Source of the DNA: Dryomyza anilis
Taxonomy: Eukaryota > Arthropoda > Insecta > Diptera > Dryomyzidae
DNA length: 64,000 nt
Assembly (NCBI GenBank): GCA_951804985.1
Contig: OX638131.1
Span: forward strand, 86,378,349 to 86,442,348
Reading direction: 5' to 3'
Below the pieces are notes generated by a model. That model saw only the letters and a list, made by a program, of their open reading frames with translations, made no database searches and had not been told where the DNA came from. How positions within the stretch are numbered: the stretch's first letter is position 1; the number at the start of each line of letters is the position of its first letter. The position numbers and the translations under genes are program-made. Of the stretch, positions 34,684-46,140 are shown piece by piece.

Positions 34684-34960
34684 TCCGAGGCAATTCTTCC
34701 CGACATTTCGTTTACGAAACAAGTCTTTCGCATATCATTCCAAAGCAACTCTGCCTCGCATAAAATTCCTCGCCGTAATAAGTTGTCATCGCATAATTCT
34801 TTTCGAGACAGATCTTAGACATTATTGACAAGGTGAACTTTTCTTAATTTGATTTAAAATTATTTTCTTGTTTTTAATATGATGCATAAACAGTTCACTG
34901 ATGCACTAGTTTTAAATTTTTAATATTAAAGTTTATGAAATGATCTTTCAACTTAATATT
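34684..34960. other. Single-copy spacer
   Basis: Between the LINE A-tail and the 187-bp repeat. No gene or element recognised. Confidence 0.4.
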
Positions 34961-35523
34961 TACTAGGCAACTGCACAAATATATTTGAAACCCTCGTCAA
35001 GACATGCATTTTATTTCAAGACATATACTGTCGACGACGATATCCTTGAAAATCAAGTGAATGTGTTACTCACAAGAACAAAGCACAAGTAGTGTCAACA
35101 CAAAACACAAACAAAACGTAGTTGTAGTAAAGAGGTTTCTATTGATGTGCTAGGCATCTGCACAAATATATTTGAAACCCTCTTCAAGACATGCATTTTA
35201 TTTCAAGGCATATACTGTCGACGACGATATGCTTGACAATCAAATGAATGTGTTACTCACAAGAACAAAGCACAAGTAGTGTCAACACAAAACACAAACA
35301 AAACGTAGTTGTAGTGAAGAGGTTTCTATTGATGTGCTAGGCATCTGCACAAATATATTTGAAACCCTCTTCAAGACATGCATTTTATTTCAAGGCATAT
35401 ACTGTCGACGACGATTTGCTTGAAAATCAAATGAATGTGTTACTCACAAGAACAAAGCACAAGTAGTGTCAACACAAAACACAAACAAAACGTAGTTGTA
35501 GTAAAGAGGTTTCTATTAATGTG
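34961..35523. repeat. 187-bp tandem repeat, three copies
   Basis: CTAGGCAxCTGCACAAATAT starts copies at 34963, 35150 and 35337, exactly 187 bp apart. Copies differ by only a few bases, so amplification is recent. The unit contains ATACTGTCGACGACGAT, GTGTTACTCACAAGAAC and AAACGTAGTTGTAGT. No open frame runs through a unit, and I see no Pol III boxes. Confidence 0.95.
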
Positions 35524-36340
35524 CAATGAAAATATAAATACTAAAATTAACTGCTTCTGACACTGAGTACTCAGTGCATTTTAATTTTTTTTTATAATTC
35601 TAATTTTTATCAATATTGAAATATAGAAAAAATTCATAGTTTATATTAAGTTTTTTATTTATCGAACAACATTTAAAAAAATAAAACTTTTTTGTTGTTG
35701 GATTTATTGCTTTTCGACCAATGCGTTGTTTTCGTCGTATACATATTTTTTTAATATCTATTTTTTTAATATTTATTTTTTTAATATTTATTTTTTTAAT
35801 ATTTATTTTTTTTTTTAATAATTTTTGTTGTGTTTTTTATAAACATATAAATACCGACAACGACTGACTGCCGTCGAATGCCAAGCGGCAGATTTGTTGA
35901 TGTTTTCTAGTTCATGTTATCAATCGTTACTCGTTGCGCTCACTCACTGACTTGTTGAATTTTTAGTGACAGTAGTGTCAATTGTTTTTTTTTTTTTCAA
36001 AACATTAAAAATCTTGAAAGAAATGTTTTCACACTACTTGACACCAATGATACAAATACTGCAGTGAAGTGAGGTCGCTCACTCGTTACTCATTGCGCGC
36101 ACTCACTGTATTTGCGACAGTAGTGTCATTTGGACAGTAGTGTCATTTGGATTTGATTTTCAAAACATTGAAAAAATATTGAAAAAGAAGTGAAATCGGT
36201 GGAGAAACTCACTATAATAGTGTAGAATGCCTTTGCAAAATGCGCTCAATAATGTAGACCAAAATGTACCAATGTATCAAATGACCAAAATGCACTCAAT
36301 AATGTAGAGTGCAGTAGTGCATATTCTGCAGTGGGAACTT
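35524..36340. repeat. Short tandem duplications
   Basis: 35747-35820 is TTTTTTTAATATTTA (15 bp) in four to five copies. 35921-36030 and 36079-36190 are diverged copies of one block (GCGxxCACTCACTG, GACAGTAGTGTCA, then TTCAAAACATTxAAAA) offset by about 158 bp. GACAGTAGTGTCATTTG is itself duplicated at about 36115-36150. No gene is visible. Confidence 0.8.
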
Positions 36341-37849
36341 CAAATACATGTGTGCAGATGTCTAAATGCTTCTTTTATTTATGGTGGTACCTGTCATTTT
36401 ATTAATTTAAATTGAAGATTCATTTGACAAAAGTTTAAATCGATTTAATGATGGTATCCTGTCCTTCCAGATCCTTTTTGTTTGATATTTCGAGAAATAA
36501 TCTATTTTTATGTGCACTGCAGACGTGATAGACCAAAATATGCTCCAGATTTCAGATTAGCGATCTCGCATTATCTACAAACGTAATAATTGTAATTGTA
36601 AGACGAATTTGGCAATCTTTTGGAAAACATTACCCCCTAGAAAAAACCAACTATGCCGTCAAAAACAGAAATTTTTAAAACATATACATAGAAATTATGT
36701 ATAGGAATAAAATATTTTCTCATTTTGTTTAATACTGTTTTAGGATTTTTTTTTTTGTAACCACTTTAAACTCTAAACAACTTTTTTTTTAAAACACCCC
36801 CATATAATTGCTAATGGATTATATAATTTATTTTACTGTTTGTTATTACAAATGTGTTTGTTGTTGTTGCTACAAATAATGTTTTTTCACTCTTAATGTT
36901 GCCGTCCGTTTCTGTTAATTTAATACCATAAATCAAATTGATAAAATGCAATTTTTCAATAGAATCAAAATGTCATTTTTATGCAATTAATCTGCAATGC
37001 AAATGCAATTTTTATTTTAATGCGCTTTGTTCTGTTTGTCTCATTACAATTGCGTGTGTTTTGTCAAACTAATGCTGCTGCTTAATTATTGTATTTTGGA
37101 ATTTATTTATTTATTTGTGCCGACAGGCAGACAGACAGACAGAGAGACAGCCAAACAGACATACAGCAATATACAACATAGAGAACACAAAAACCTCAAC
37201 CAAATCAAGTCCCAGTCCAAACTGTAACCATATCAAAAAAAAAAAAAAACAACAGCCCACATTTAATCCACCCGCAGCATCATAGAAAAGCATAATTAAT
37301 TTTTATTTTGATGACATCTCGACTGGTATTGTTTTTTGTAAAATTTGTTTGTTGTATTTTAGATTGTTGTATTTTATTAGTATTTTGTTAGTTGCCGCAG
37401 CACCTACTGCCCCATGGGACGTGTGCAGGTTTAACACAAATTAACCTCATTTGACACAACAAAGGCGAAAAAACGCATATAAATCGTTGCATAAATTGCA
37501 TGTTTTTGGTCATTTTTGTTGTATTTTTTTGTTGTTAATTTATTTATTTTATAGCTCGGTTTTATTTGCATACAATGTTGGGCAGCTGTGTGCGGCAGTA
37601 AAAAGTGAAAATGCATTAAATTAATTTAATTGATATTTTTAACAAAAATCGTAATTTTAAGAAAAAAAAAATAATAATAATTTGTGATTAAATTATTTTA
37701 AGTGAAAATTAAAGTTTAAATAAAAAATGTAAATTTTAAATATTATATTTAAAAAAAAAAAATATTTTGACTCAAAAACAATAATTTGAAAGCAAAATTA
37801 AATACTGTATAAAAATAAAATGTTGTGTTTAAAATGACAATTTGGGTGA
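36341..37849. other. Single-copy AT-rich region
   Basis: Non-coding, with an interrupted CAGA run at about 37124-37165, an A tract near 37235, and a moderately GC-balanced patch near 37380-37480. Open frames at 37027 and 37111 cross the CAGA run and are not recognised proteins. Confidence 0.45.
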
Positions 37850-39060
37850 TATGTAAAGTTTGAGTGCAAAATATAATTTTAAGTGAAAGTTAAATTTTGA
37901 GTGCAATTTTTTGAGTGAAAAATATAATTTTGAGTGATAAAATTTAATTTTTAGTGATAAATATAGTTTCGAGTAAAAAATATGATTTTGAGTTAAAAAT
38001 ATTTTTCTGAGTAAAAAATATGATTTTGAGTGAAAAATATACCCTTGAGTCAAAAAACTATTTTTGAGTAAAAAATATAATTTTAAATTAAAAATATAAT
38101 TTTGAGTGAAAAATATAATTTTGAGTGAAAAATATTATGTTGAGCGAAAAATTTAATTTGGGTGAAAAACATATTTTTGCGTAAAAAAATATTTTTTTGG
38201 GTGAAAAAAATATTTTTGGGTGAAAAATATATTTTTGGATGAAAAATATATTTTTGGGTGAACAAAATTTTTTTGAGTGAAAAAAAAAATGTTGAGTGAA
38301 AAATATAATTTTGAGTGAAAAATAAATTTTTGAGTGAAAAATATAATTTTGAGTGAAAAATATTATTTAGAGTGAAAAATATATTTCTATGTGAAAGAGA
38401 TAATTTTGTTTGAAAAATATATTTTTGAGTAAAACATAAATTTTTGAGTGAAAAATATACTTTTGAGTAAAAAATATAATTTTGAGTGAAAAATATGATT
38501 TTGCGTAAAAAATATATTTTTCAATGAAAAATATAATTTTGAGTGAAAAATATAATTTCGAGTGAAAAATATAATTTTGCGTAAAAAATATATTTTTCAA
38601 TGAAAAATATATTTTTCAATGAAAAATATAATTTTGAGTGAAAAATATAATTTTGAGAGAAAAATATAATTTTGAGTGAAAAATATAATTTTGAGTGAAA
38701 AATATAATTTTGAGTGAAAAATATAATTTTGCGTAAAAAATATATTTTTCAATGAAAAATATAATTTTGAGTGAAAAATATAATTTTGAATGATATAATT
38801 TAATTTTAAATAATAAATATAGTTTCGAGTGAAAAAAAATACATTTGAGTGAGAAATATATTTTTGAGTATAATATATGATTTTGAGTGAAATATATACT
38901 TAAGTCAAAAATATTTTTTTTTTATTGAAAAATATATTTTTGATTAAAAAAAATAATTTTTAGTGAAAAATATAATTTTTATTAAGAAATATAATTTTTA
39001 GTGAAATATATAATTTTGAGTGAAAAATATATTTTGAGTGAAAAATATTGTAAAACAATT
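37850..39060. repeat. 19-bp minisatellite TTTTGAGTGAAAAATATAA, block 1
   Basis: About 60 units, moderately diverged, with variants such as TTTTTGGGTGAAAAATATA and TTTTGCGTAAAAAATATA. It is the same monomer as 40141-43105; about 1.08 kb of other sequence separates the blocks. Minus-strand frames here (FTQNYIFHSKLYFSL-like) arise because the unit has no stop triplet on that strand. Confidence 0.95.
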
Positions 39061-40140
39061 TAATTGTTTGAGGATTTTTATAAGTTTGGATATTTTGTTC
39101 TTGAAATTATTGTAAAATTAAATTTAAAAATTTTTAAAGTATTTAATGAGAAGAATCAAACAAATTACAAATAAAATAAAATAAATTTTCCCAAATTTCC
39201 CATAATACCACTTACGCTTGTTTAGCTTTCAAAAAATATATATTTTTTTACAATTAAATCCCTTTTTACTAACATCCATTTGTGTTATTTATTTTGTGCG
39301 CTAATCGTTCATTATTATATCTAAATATTTTTTGCTTTGTTATTTAATTCGCCACGAATTTGTTTAGGCAAAAGTTATGCATTCATTAAAATTTAAACAA
39401 AAGCGATTAGAATGCAAACAGCTGAAATAAAAAAAAAAGAACACCAAAACTAATAACAGCAAAAAAGAATAATCTACATACAGCAATAAACATAAAATAA
39501 ATATAAATATACATATAAATACAAAAGTGCGTGGATACAATTGTGAATTTTTAATAAAAAGACAAAGCAAAAAAAAAAAAAAAAACAACATTAAACATCA
39601 CAAATGCAAACAAATTTTATCTCTAAATTCAACAACAAAACGTAATTAATTTTCAATATTAATTAGTATTCGCTAAATACATTGCGTACGCTTAGAGATC
39701 TACAAAATAATATTTTAATTAATTATGCTAAATGTGGGTAGCAAATGTTGTTTTTTTTATGCTGTTCAAATTTCAATTGTTTAATTGTTGAAACAATTTA
39801 AATTTTAACACATTTTTGTGAAATGATAAAAAGATTTTTATGAAATTCATAGATTTTTGGTTTATTTACTCATTTTTTGCAGATGTTTATTTCTATTTAA
39901 ATACTACTTGCATAAAAAAAATCAAGTAAAATCATTATTTTTCCTTCGAAATATTCAAGTTTTAAGTGTACGAATGTCCGTTCGGTACCACAGGAAATGC
40001 CCATATACAAACTGCATTGATTCTAATTATTGTAAAATACGTTAAAAAAATTTCAAAAATAAAAAAATACATCTATAATAAAATACGAAAAAATATTAAT
40101 AAAAAAAATTAAATATTTTATTTGTACAGACTACCGAACA
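39061..40140. other. AT-rich sequence separating the two satellite blocks
   Basis: Single-copy AT-rich sequence with an A tract near 39570. No coding sequence or mobile-element ends were recognised. It could be an insertion that split the array or an original boundary between two arrays. Confidence 0.4.
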
Positions 40141-43105
40141 TTTGAAAAATATAACTTTGAGTGAAAAATATACTTTTTAATGACAAATATAATTTTGCGT
40201 GAAAAATATAATTTTGAATGAAAAATATAATTTTGAGTGAAAAATATAATTTTGGGTGAAAAATATAATTTTGAGTGAAAAATATAATTTTAAGTGAAAA
40301 ATATAATTTTGAGTGAAAAATATAATTTTGAGTGAAAAATATAATATTGAGTGAAAAATATAATTTTGAGTGAAAAATATAATTTTGAGTGAAAAATATC
40401 ATTTTTAGTGAAAAATATAATTTTGAGTGAAAAATATAATTTTGAGTGAAAAATATAATTTTGAGTGAAAAATATAATATTGAGTGAAAAATATAATTTT
40501 GAGTGAAAAATATAATTTTGCGTGAAAAATATCATTTTAAAAGAAAAATATAATTTTGAGTGAAAAATATAATTTTGAGTGAAAAATATAATTTTGAGTG
40601 AAAAATATAATTTTAAGTGCAAAACATATCTTTGGATAAAAATAAAATTTTGAGTTTAAAATATAATTTTGAGTGAAACTTATAATTTTAAGTGCAAAAA
40701 AATAATATTTCTGAATAAAAAAATGTAATTTTGTGTGAAAAATAAATTTTGAGTGAAAAATATAATTTGGAGTGAAAAATATAATTTTGAGTGAAAAATA
40801 TAATATTGAGTGAAAAATATAATTTTGAGTGAAAAATATAATTTTGAGTGAAAAATATAATTTTGAGTGAAAAATATCATTTTGAGTGAAAAATATAATT
40901 TTGCGTGAAAAATATAATTTTGAATGAAAAATATAATTTTGAGTGAAAAATATAATTTTGAGTGAAAAATATAATTTTGAGTGAAAAATATAATTTTGAG
41001 TAAAAAATATAATTTTGATTGAAAAATATAATTTTGAGTGAAAAATGTAATTTTGTGTGAAAAATAAATTTTGAGTGAAAAATATAATTTGGAGTGAAAA
41101 ATATAATTTTGAGTGAAAAATATAATATTGAGTGAAAAATATAATTTTGAGTGAAAAATATAATTTTGAGTGAAAAATATAATTTTGAGTGAAAAATATC
41201 ATTTTGAGTGAAAAATATAATTTTGCGTGAAAAATATAATTTTGAATGAAAAATATAATTTTGAGTGAAAAATATAATTTTGAGTGAAAAATATAATTTT
41301 GAGTGAAAAATATAATTTTGAGTAAAAAATATAATTTTGATTGAAAAATATAATTTTGAGTGAAAAATATCATTTTGAGTGAAAAATATAAATTTGAGTG
41401 AAAAATATAATTTTGAGTGAAAAATATAATTTTGAGTGAAAAATATAATTTTGAGTGAAAAATATAATATTGAGTGAAAAATATAATTTTGAGTGAAAAA
41501 TATAATTTTGCGTAAAAAATATAATTTTGAATGAAAAATATAATTTTGAGTGAAAAATAAAATTTTGAGTTTAAAATATAGTTTTGAGTGAAACTTATAA
41601 TTTTAAGTGCAAAAAAATAATATTTCTGAATAAAAAATGTAATTTTGTGTGAAAAATAAATTTCGAGTGAAAAATATATTTTTAAGGGGAAAATATAATT
41701 TTTAGTGAAAAATATATTTTTAAGGGAAAAATATAATTTTGAATGAAATAAATAACTTTGGGTCAAAAAAATAATTTTGAGTGAAAAATATAATTTTGAG
41801 TGAAAAATATAATTTTGAGTGAAAAATATAATTTTGAGTGAAAAATATAATTTTGAGTGAAATATATAATTTTGAGTGAAAAATATAATTTCGAGTGAAA
41901 AATTTAATTTTGAGTGAAAATTATATATAAGTGAAAAATATAATTTTGAATGAAAAATATAATTTTGAGTGAAAAATATAATTTTGAGTGAAAAATATAA
42001 TTTTGAGTGAAATATATAATTTTGAGTGAAAAATATTATTTTGAATGAAAAATATTGTTTTGAATGAAAAATATAATTTTCAGTGAAAAATATAATTTTG
42101 AGTGAAAAATATAATTTTGAGAGTAACACAAAATTTTTACGGGAAAATATAATTTTGAGTGAAAAATATAAATTTGAGTGAAAAATATAATTTTGAGTGA
42201 AAAATATAATTTTGAGTGAAAAATATAATTTTGAGTGAAAAATATAATTTTGAATGAAAAATATAATTTTTAGTGAAAAATATAATTTTGAGTGAAAAAT
42301 ATAATTTTGAGTGAAAAATATAATTTTGAGTGAAAAACATAATTTTGAGTGAAAAATATAATTTTGAGTGAAAAATATATTTTTAAGTGAAATATATAAT
42401 TTTGAATGAAAAATATAATTTTGAGTGAAAAATATAATTTTGAGTGAAAAATATAATTTTGAGTGAAAAATACAATATTGAGTGAAAAATATAATTTTGA
42501 GTAAAAATATAATTTTAAGTGAAACATACAATTTTAAATTAAACAATTAATTTTGGATGAAAAATATAATTTTAATTAACATTAACATTAATTTTGAGTG
42601 AAAAATATAATTTGAGTAAAAACAAATATTTTGAGTGCAAAATATAATTTTTAGTGAAAAAATATATTTTTAAGGGAAATATATAATTTTGAATGAAAAA
42701 AATAATATTTTGAGTGAAAAATATAATTTTGAGAGTAACACATAATTTTTAGGGGAAAATATAATTTTGGATGAAAAATATAATTTTGAGTGAAAAATAT
42801 AAATTTGAGTGAAAAATATAATTTTGAGTGAAAAATAAATTTTGAATGAAAAATATAATTTTGAGTGAGAAATATAATTTTGAGTGAGAAATATAATTTT
42901 GGTACAAAATATAATTTTGTGTGAATAATAAAAAAACACGATATTTAATGAAAAAATGTTATTGGTAGAAAAATATTATTGGTGCAAAATAAAAATGTTA
43001 GTGAAAAGTGTATTGTAATTTAAAATGAAAAATATATATTTTGGGTGAAAAATAGAATTTAAAGCCAAAAATATTATTCAAAGCGAAAAATATTATTTAG
43101 ATTGA
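40141..43105. repeat. 19-bp minisatellite TTTTGAGTGAAAAATATAA, block 2
   Basis: About 150 units. A longer pattern is superimposed: the variant TTTTGTGTGAAAAATAAAT at 40729 recurs at 41051 with the same ordered series of variant units between, an offset of 322 bp, close to 17 units (323). A further diverged copy starts near 41643. Block edges are more degenerate than the centre, as expected for unequal exchange. The 669-codon minus-strand frame (40537-42546) is explained by the unit. Confidence 0.97.
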
Positions 43106-43140
43106 AGCCTTTTAAAATTAGTTGCCGACACTTGATCTAT

Positions 43141-43613
43141 ACGCACAAAAAATGTTACCAAATATTTCACCAACTACCAGGATTCATCATATTAATGAAT
43201 CCATTCAATGAATTAAAATCGTATTTTATATATGTTTTTCATTTTCAATATTTTTTTTAACATCAAATTTAAAACACAAATTTATCTCCATTTACACAGT
43301 TATGTATTTATAATTTTTAAATGATTTATAATATATAATTTCTAATTGTTCGAAGGCTCCATTTCATCATATTAATGAAAAAGTGAACATCATATTGATG
43401 AATCTTGTTTTGAATTTTGAATTAATTTGAATGTCATAAATCTTATAAGAATTCTTATGAGAATGTGTAAATGGAGACCAATTTTTGTTTGAAATTTCTT
43501 GAAATAAAAAATATTAAAAATGAAAAACACTGAAAAAATACGATTTAAGTTCAATGAATGAAATCATCAATATGATGAATACTTGTAGTTGGTGAAATTG
43601 TTTTTTTGTGTGT
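43141..43613. mobile_element. Long-TIR MITE, copy 1
   Basis: Ends CGCACAAAAAA and TTTTTTGTGTG (inverse CACACAAAAAA), with TA on each outer side (43140-43141 and 43613-43614) consistent with a Tc1/mariner-type target. Inverted similarity extends about 165 bp inward and includes TTTCACCAACTAC, ATTCATCATATT, AAATCGTATTTT and CTCCATTTACACA. The middle carries ATCATATTGATGAA. No coding capacity. Confidence 0.8.
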
Positions 43614-43694
43614 ACAGAGGATCATTTAGTGCAACGGTGGTTCCTTCCTCATTTCGAAAGAAATAAGATCCGATGAGGTAGCCGTATCATAAAC

Positions 43695-44140
43695 CGCACC
43701 AAAAGATACATGACAACCAGTAGTCATCATACTGATGAATTCATTCATTGAATTGAAATCGTATTTCTTAAATGTTATTCATTTTCAATATTTTCTTTTA
43801 ACATCTAATTTCAAACTAAAATTTGTCTTTATTTACACATTTGTGTAATTATAAGTATAATAATATTTAATTTCTAACAATGCCAAGACTCCATTTCATT
43901 ATATTAATGAACAAGTGTACATCATATTGATGAATTCTGTTCATCAAACCATATTTATTTAAATACAGTAAATCTTGTCTGAATTATAAATAAATAAATG
44001 TGTAAATGGAGACAAATTTTAGTTTGAAATGTGATGTTATGAAATATATTGAAAATGAAAAATATTGAATTTTAGTTCAATGAATGAAATCATCAATATG
44101 ATGATGAATACTGGTTGTTAGAATTCTTTTTTTTTGTGTG
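43695..44140. mobile_element. Long-TIR MITE, copy 2
   Basis: The same architecture as the element 80 bp to the left, with ends CGCACCAAAAGATA and the inverse of TTTTTTGTGTG, and arms of about 155 bp including ACAACCAGTA, TCATTCATTGAA and ATTTACACATTT. It is clearly a diverged relative rather than a recent duplicate. Fragments of the family recur at 33801-34427, 54350-54480, 56490-56580 and 56945-57045. Confidence 0.8.
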
Positions 44141-46140
44141 CTAAATATTTTGACAGCTGGAAAAACTACAGCTATCTGATCACCCTTTACTACTCTATTT
44201 AATCATTAATAATTTTTAAATGGCTTTGTCAAAAAAAAAAACTTTTCTTTTACGCAAAATGCATGGAAATAATACCTATTCGTAAATGGGTTGTGTAATA
44301 TGTAATATTGTATAGAATTACTAAAAATGGGGGTGTCAATAAAAAATCTATTTTAAGCTGAACGGCACCTTTCATAAATATTTATTTAGTCTTGATTATT
44401 TTAAATAAAACTATATATTATATTTAATTATTGAATTGAAAAGCATTGGCTGATTTTTATTAATATTTTTTTTTCTCATCATATTTTTTATAGTTTCGAA
44501 TCATCGACTTTCCGATTCTACAAGTTGTTCTGTATAATGTATACTGACCAATATTCTTTACACTTTTATACATTTTTTTTTTTTTGAAAGAATAAGGTCG
44601 TGCACAAAAAACTCGTTTTTGAACACTTGACATTGGAAATCATATTCAAAAAATGGCTTTGAAAAAATACAGTAAAGATTTTTTTAAAAATATTTTTGTT
44701 GTTTAAATTTACATTTGCTTTTACAATTTCGACAAATATTTTAATATATAATTAAATTAATAATCAAAAATACTGCTATTTTAGTATAAGACAAAATTTA
44801 AAAGTTATGTAAATTATTAAAAAAAAAAAAAATTTAGAATTTATAAATGTATTTTTAATTAATAAAGTTTTTTGGAACATTAACGGTTTGCATTTTGATT
44901 TGTGGCCTATGTCGTTTGTGACGCACAACAGCCGTAAAAACCTTTAAAACAAAGTCAGAATTAACAAAATTAAATCGTTAAAATTAATATTTAAAGCTCT
45001 GTTTCGCATAACGCGCGTTGTAACTAAAACGAGTAGTAATATGCAAAATAACGTTAACGTTATAAATATTTTTTTACATTTAGATAAGAAATGGAAATTT
45101 TAATCAAAAAAAAAAAATACAAACAAATTTATAGTTTTTATGCAAAATTTATACAGCCATTAAATGACAGTCAAAGTTAATTGTCGGCGATTGTTAAATG
45201 CGTCAAACTCAAAACCAAAACCACTCTATTAAAATAAAAAGCGGATCATAATAAATATAGAAAACAAAAGAAATAAAAGATATTGAAAAAAAAAAAATAA
45301 AAAAATATAGCAATAAATGCTTGATGATAATAAAATATATACTAAATAAAAAAAAATAAAAAACCAACAGATGATAGAAAAATAGTCATAAATTGTTTGA
45401 CATTTTATCAGTTCGTCAAAATGGGCAGCACAGTTGCCGACGCAATTATACAATTCGAGGGGGAAAGCGCAAAAGCATTTGGTATTTTATATGGAATGTG
45501 GTCGATTAATATTTATGTTTATTTAAATTTTCAGCTTTAGCAATTTGTTGATTTGATTGTGGCATCAAATCAAATATATAATAAATATTTCTATTTTTGT
45601 TTATTTGCTAAAAGTGGTTTGAAATTTCAAATGTTTTAGTGTTTAAAAAATTTTAAATTCATTTTAAAAAATGAGTTCTTCAAACTAAGTGTTAAATATT
45701 TCATTTTTGTGTAAAACAAAAATAAAAGGTTATGTAATAAAATATTTATTTTTTTTAATTTAATTCCACTTGCCTATAATTTGTCTGCAATTACGCGTTT
45801 AAATTTAAAAACATTTTACTACGTGCTTTAATATAGTTTTTTTAATTTATTTTTTTATTTCTTAATGTTGGCGCCCCCGCAATAACGCACGCATTAACGC
45901 ATGCATCAGTGCAGAAATTGTTTGTCATGTTGGCAGCACTGACGCCGCACGGACACCCACAAAATACACTCGAGTATTTTGCACGTTGAAGCTGTGAAAC
46001 CAAAAAAAAAAAATGTTCATAATAAATTTGTCACTCAATGCATTAAACTGCAAATTGCATGGTGGAGCAAATTTTAAAAATTAAAAAAATGTATCAATGA
46101 AAAACAAAAATTAAACTAAAAATAAATATATAAATTAGTA
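44141..46140. other. AT-rich spacer with one island
   Basis: Mostly AT-rich. 45870-46000 is GC-balanced (GGCGCCCCCGCAATAACGCACGC) and includes a near-palindrome around ACTCGAGT (45969). The frame at 45229 on the minus strand is phenylalanine/leucine-rich. No gene recognised. Confidence 0.45.

Noticed and set aside
40537..42546. 669-codon minus-strand open frame
   Set aside because: Entirely made of a 19-bp unit that lacks stop triplets on that strand in every frame; indels do not close it.
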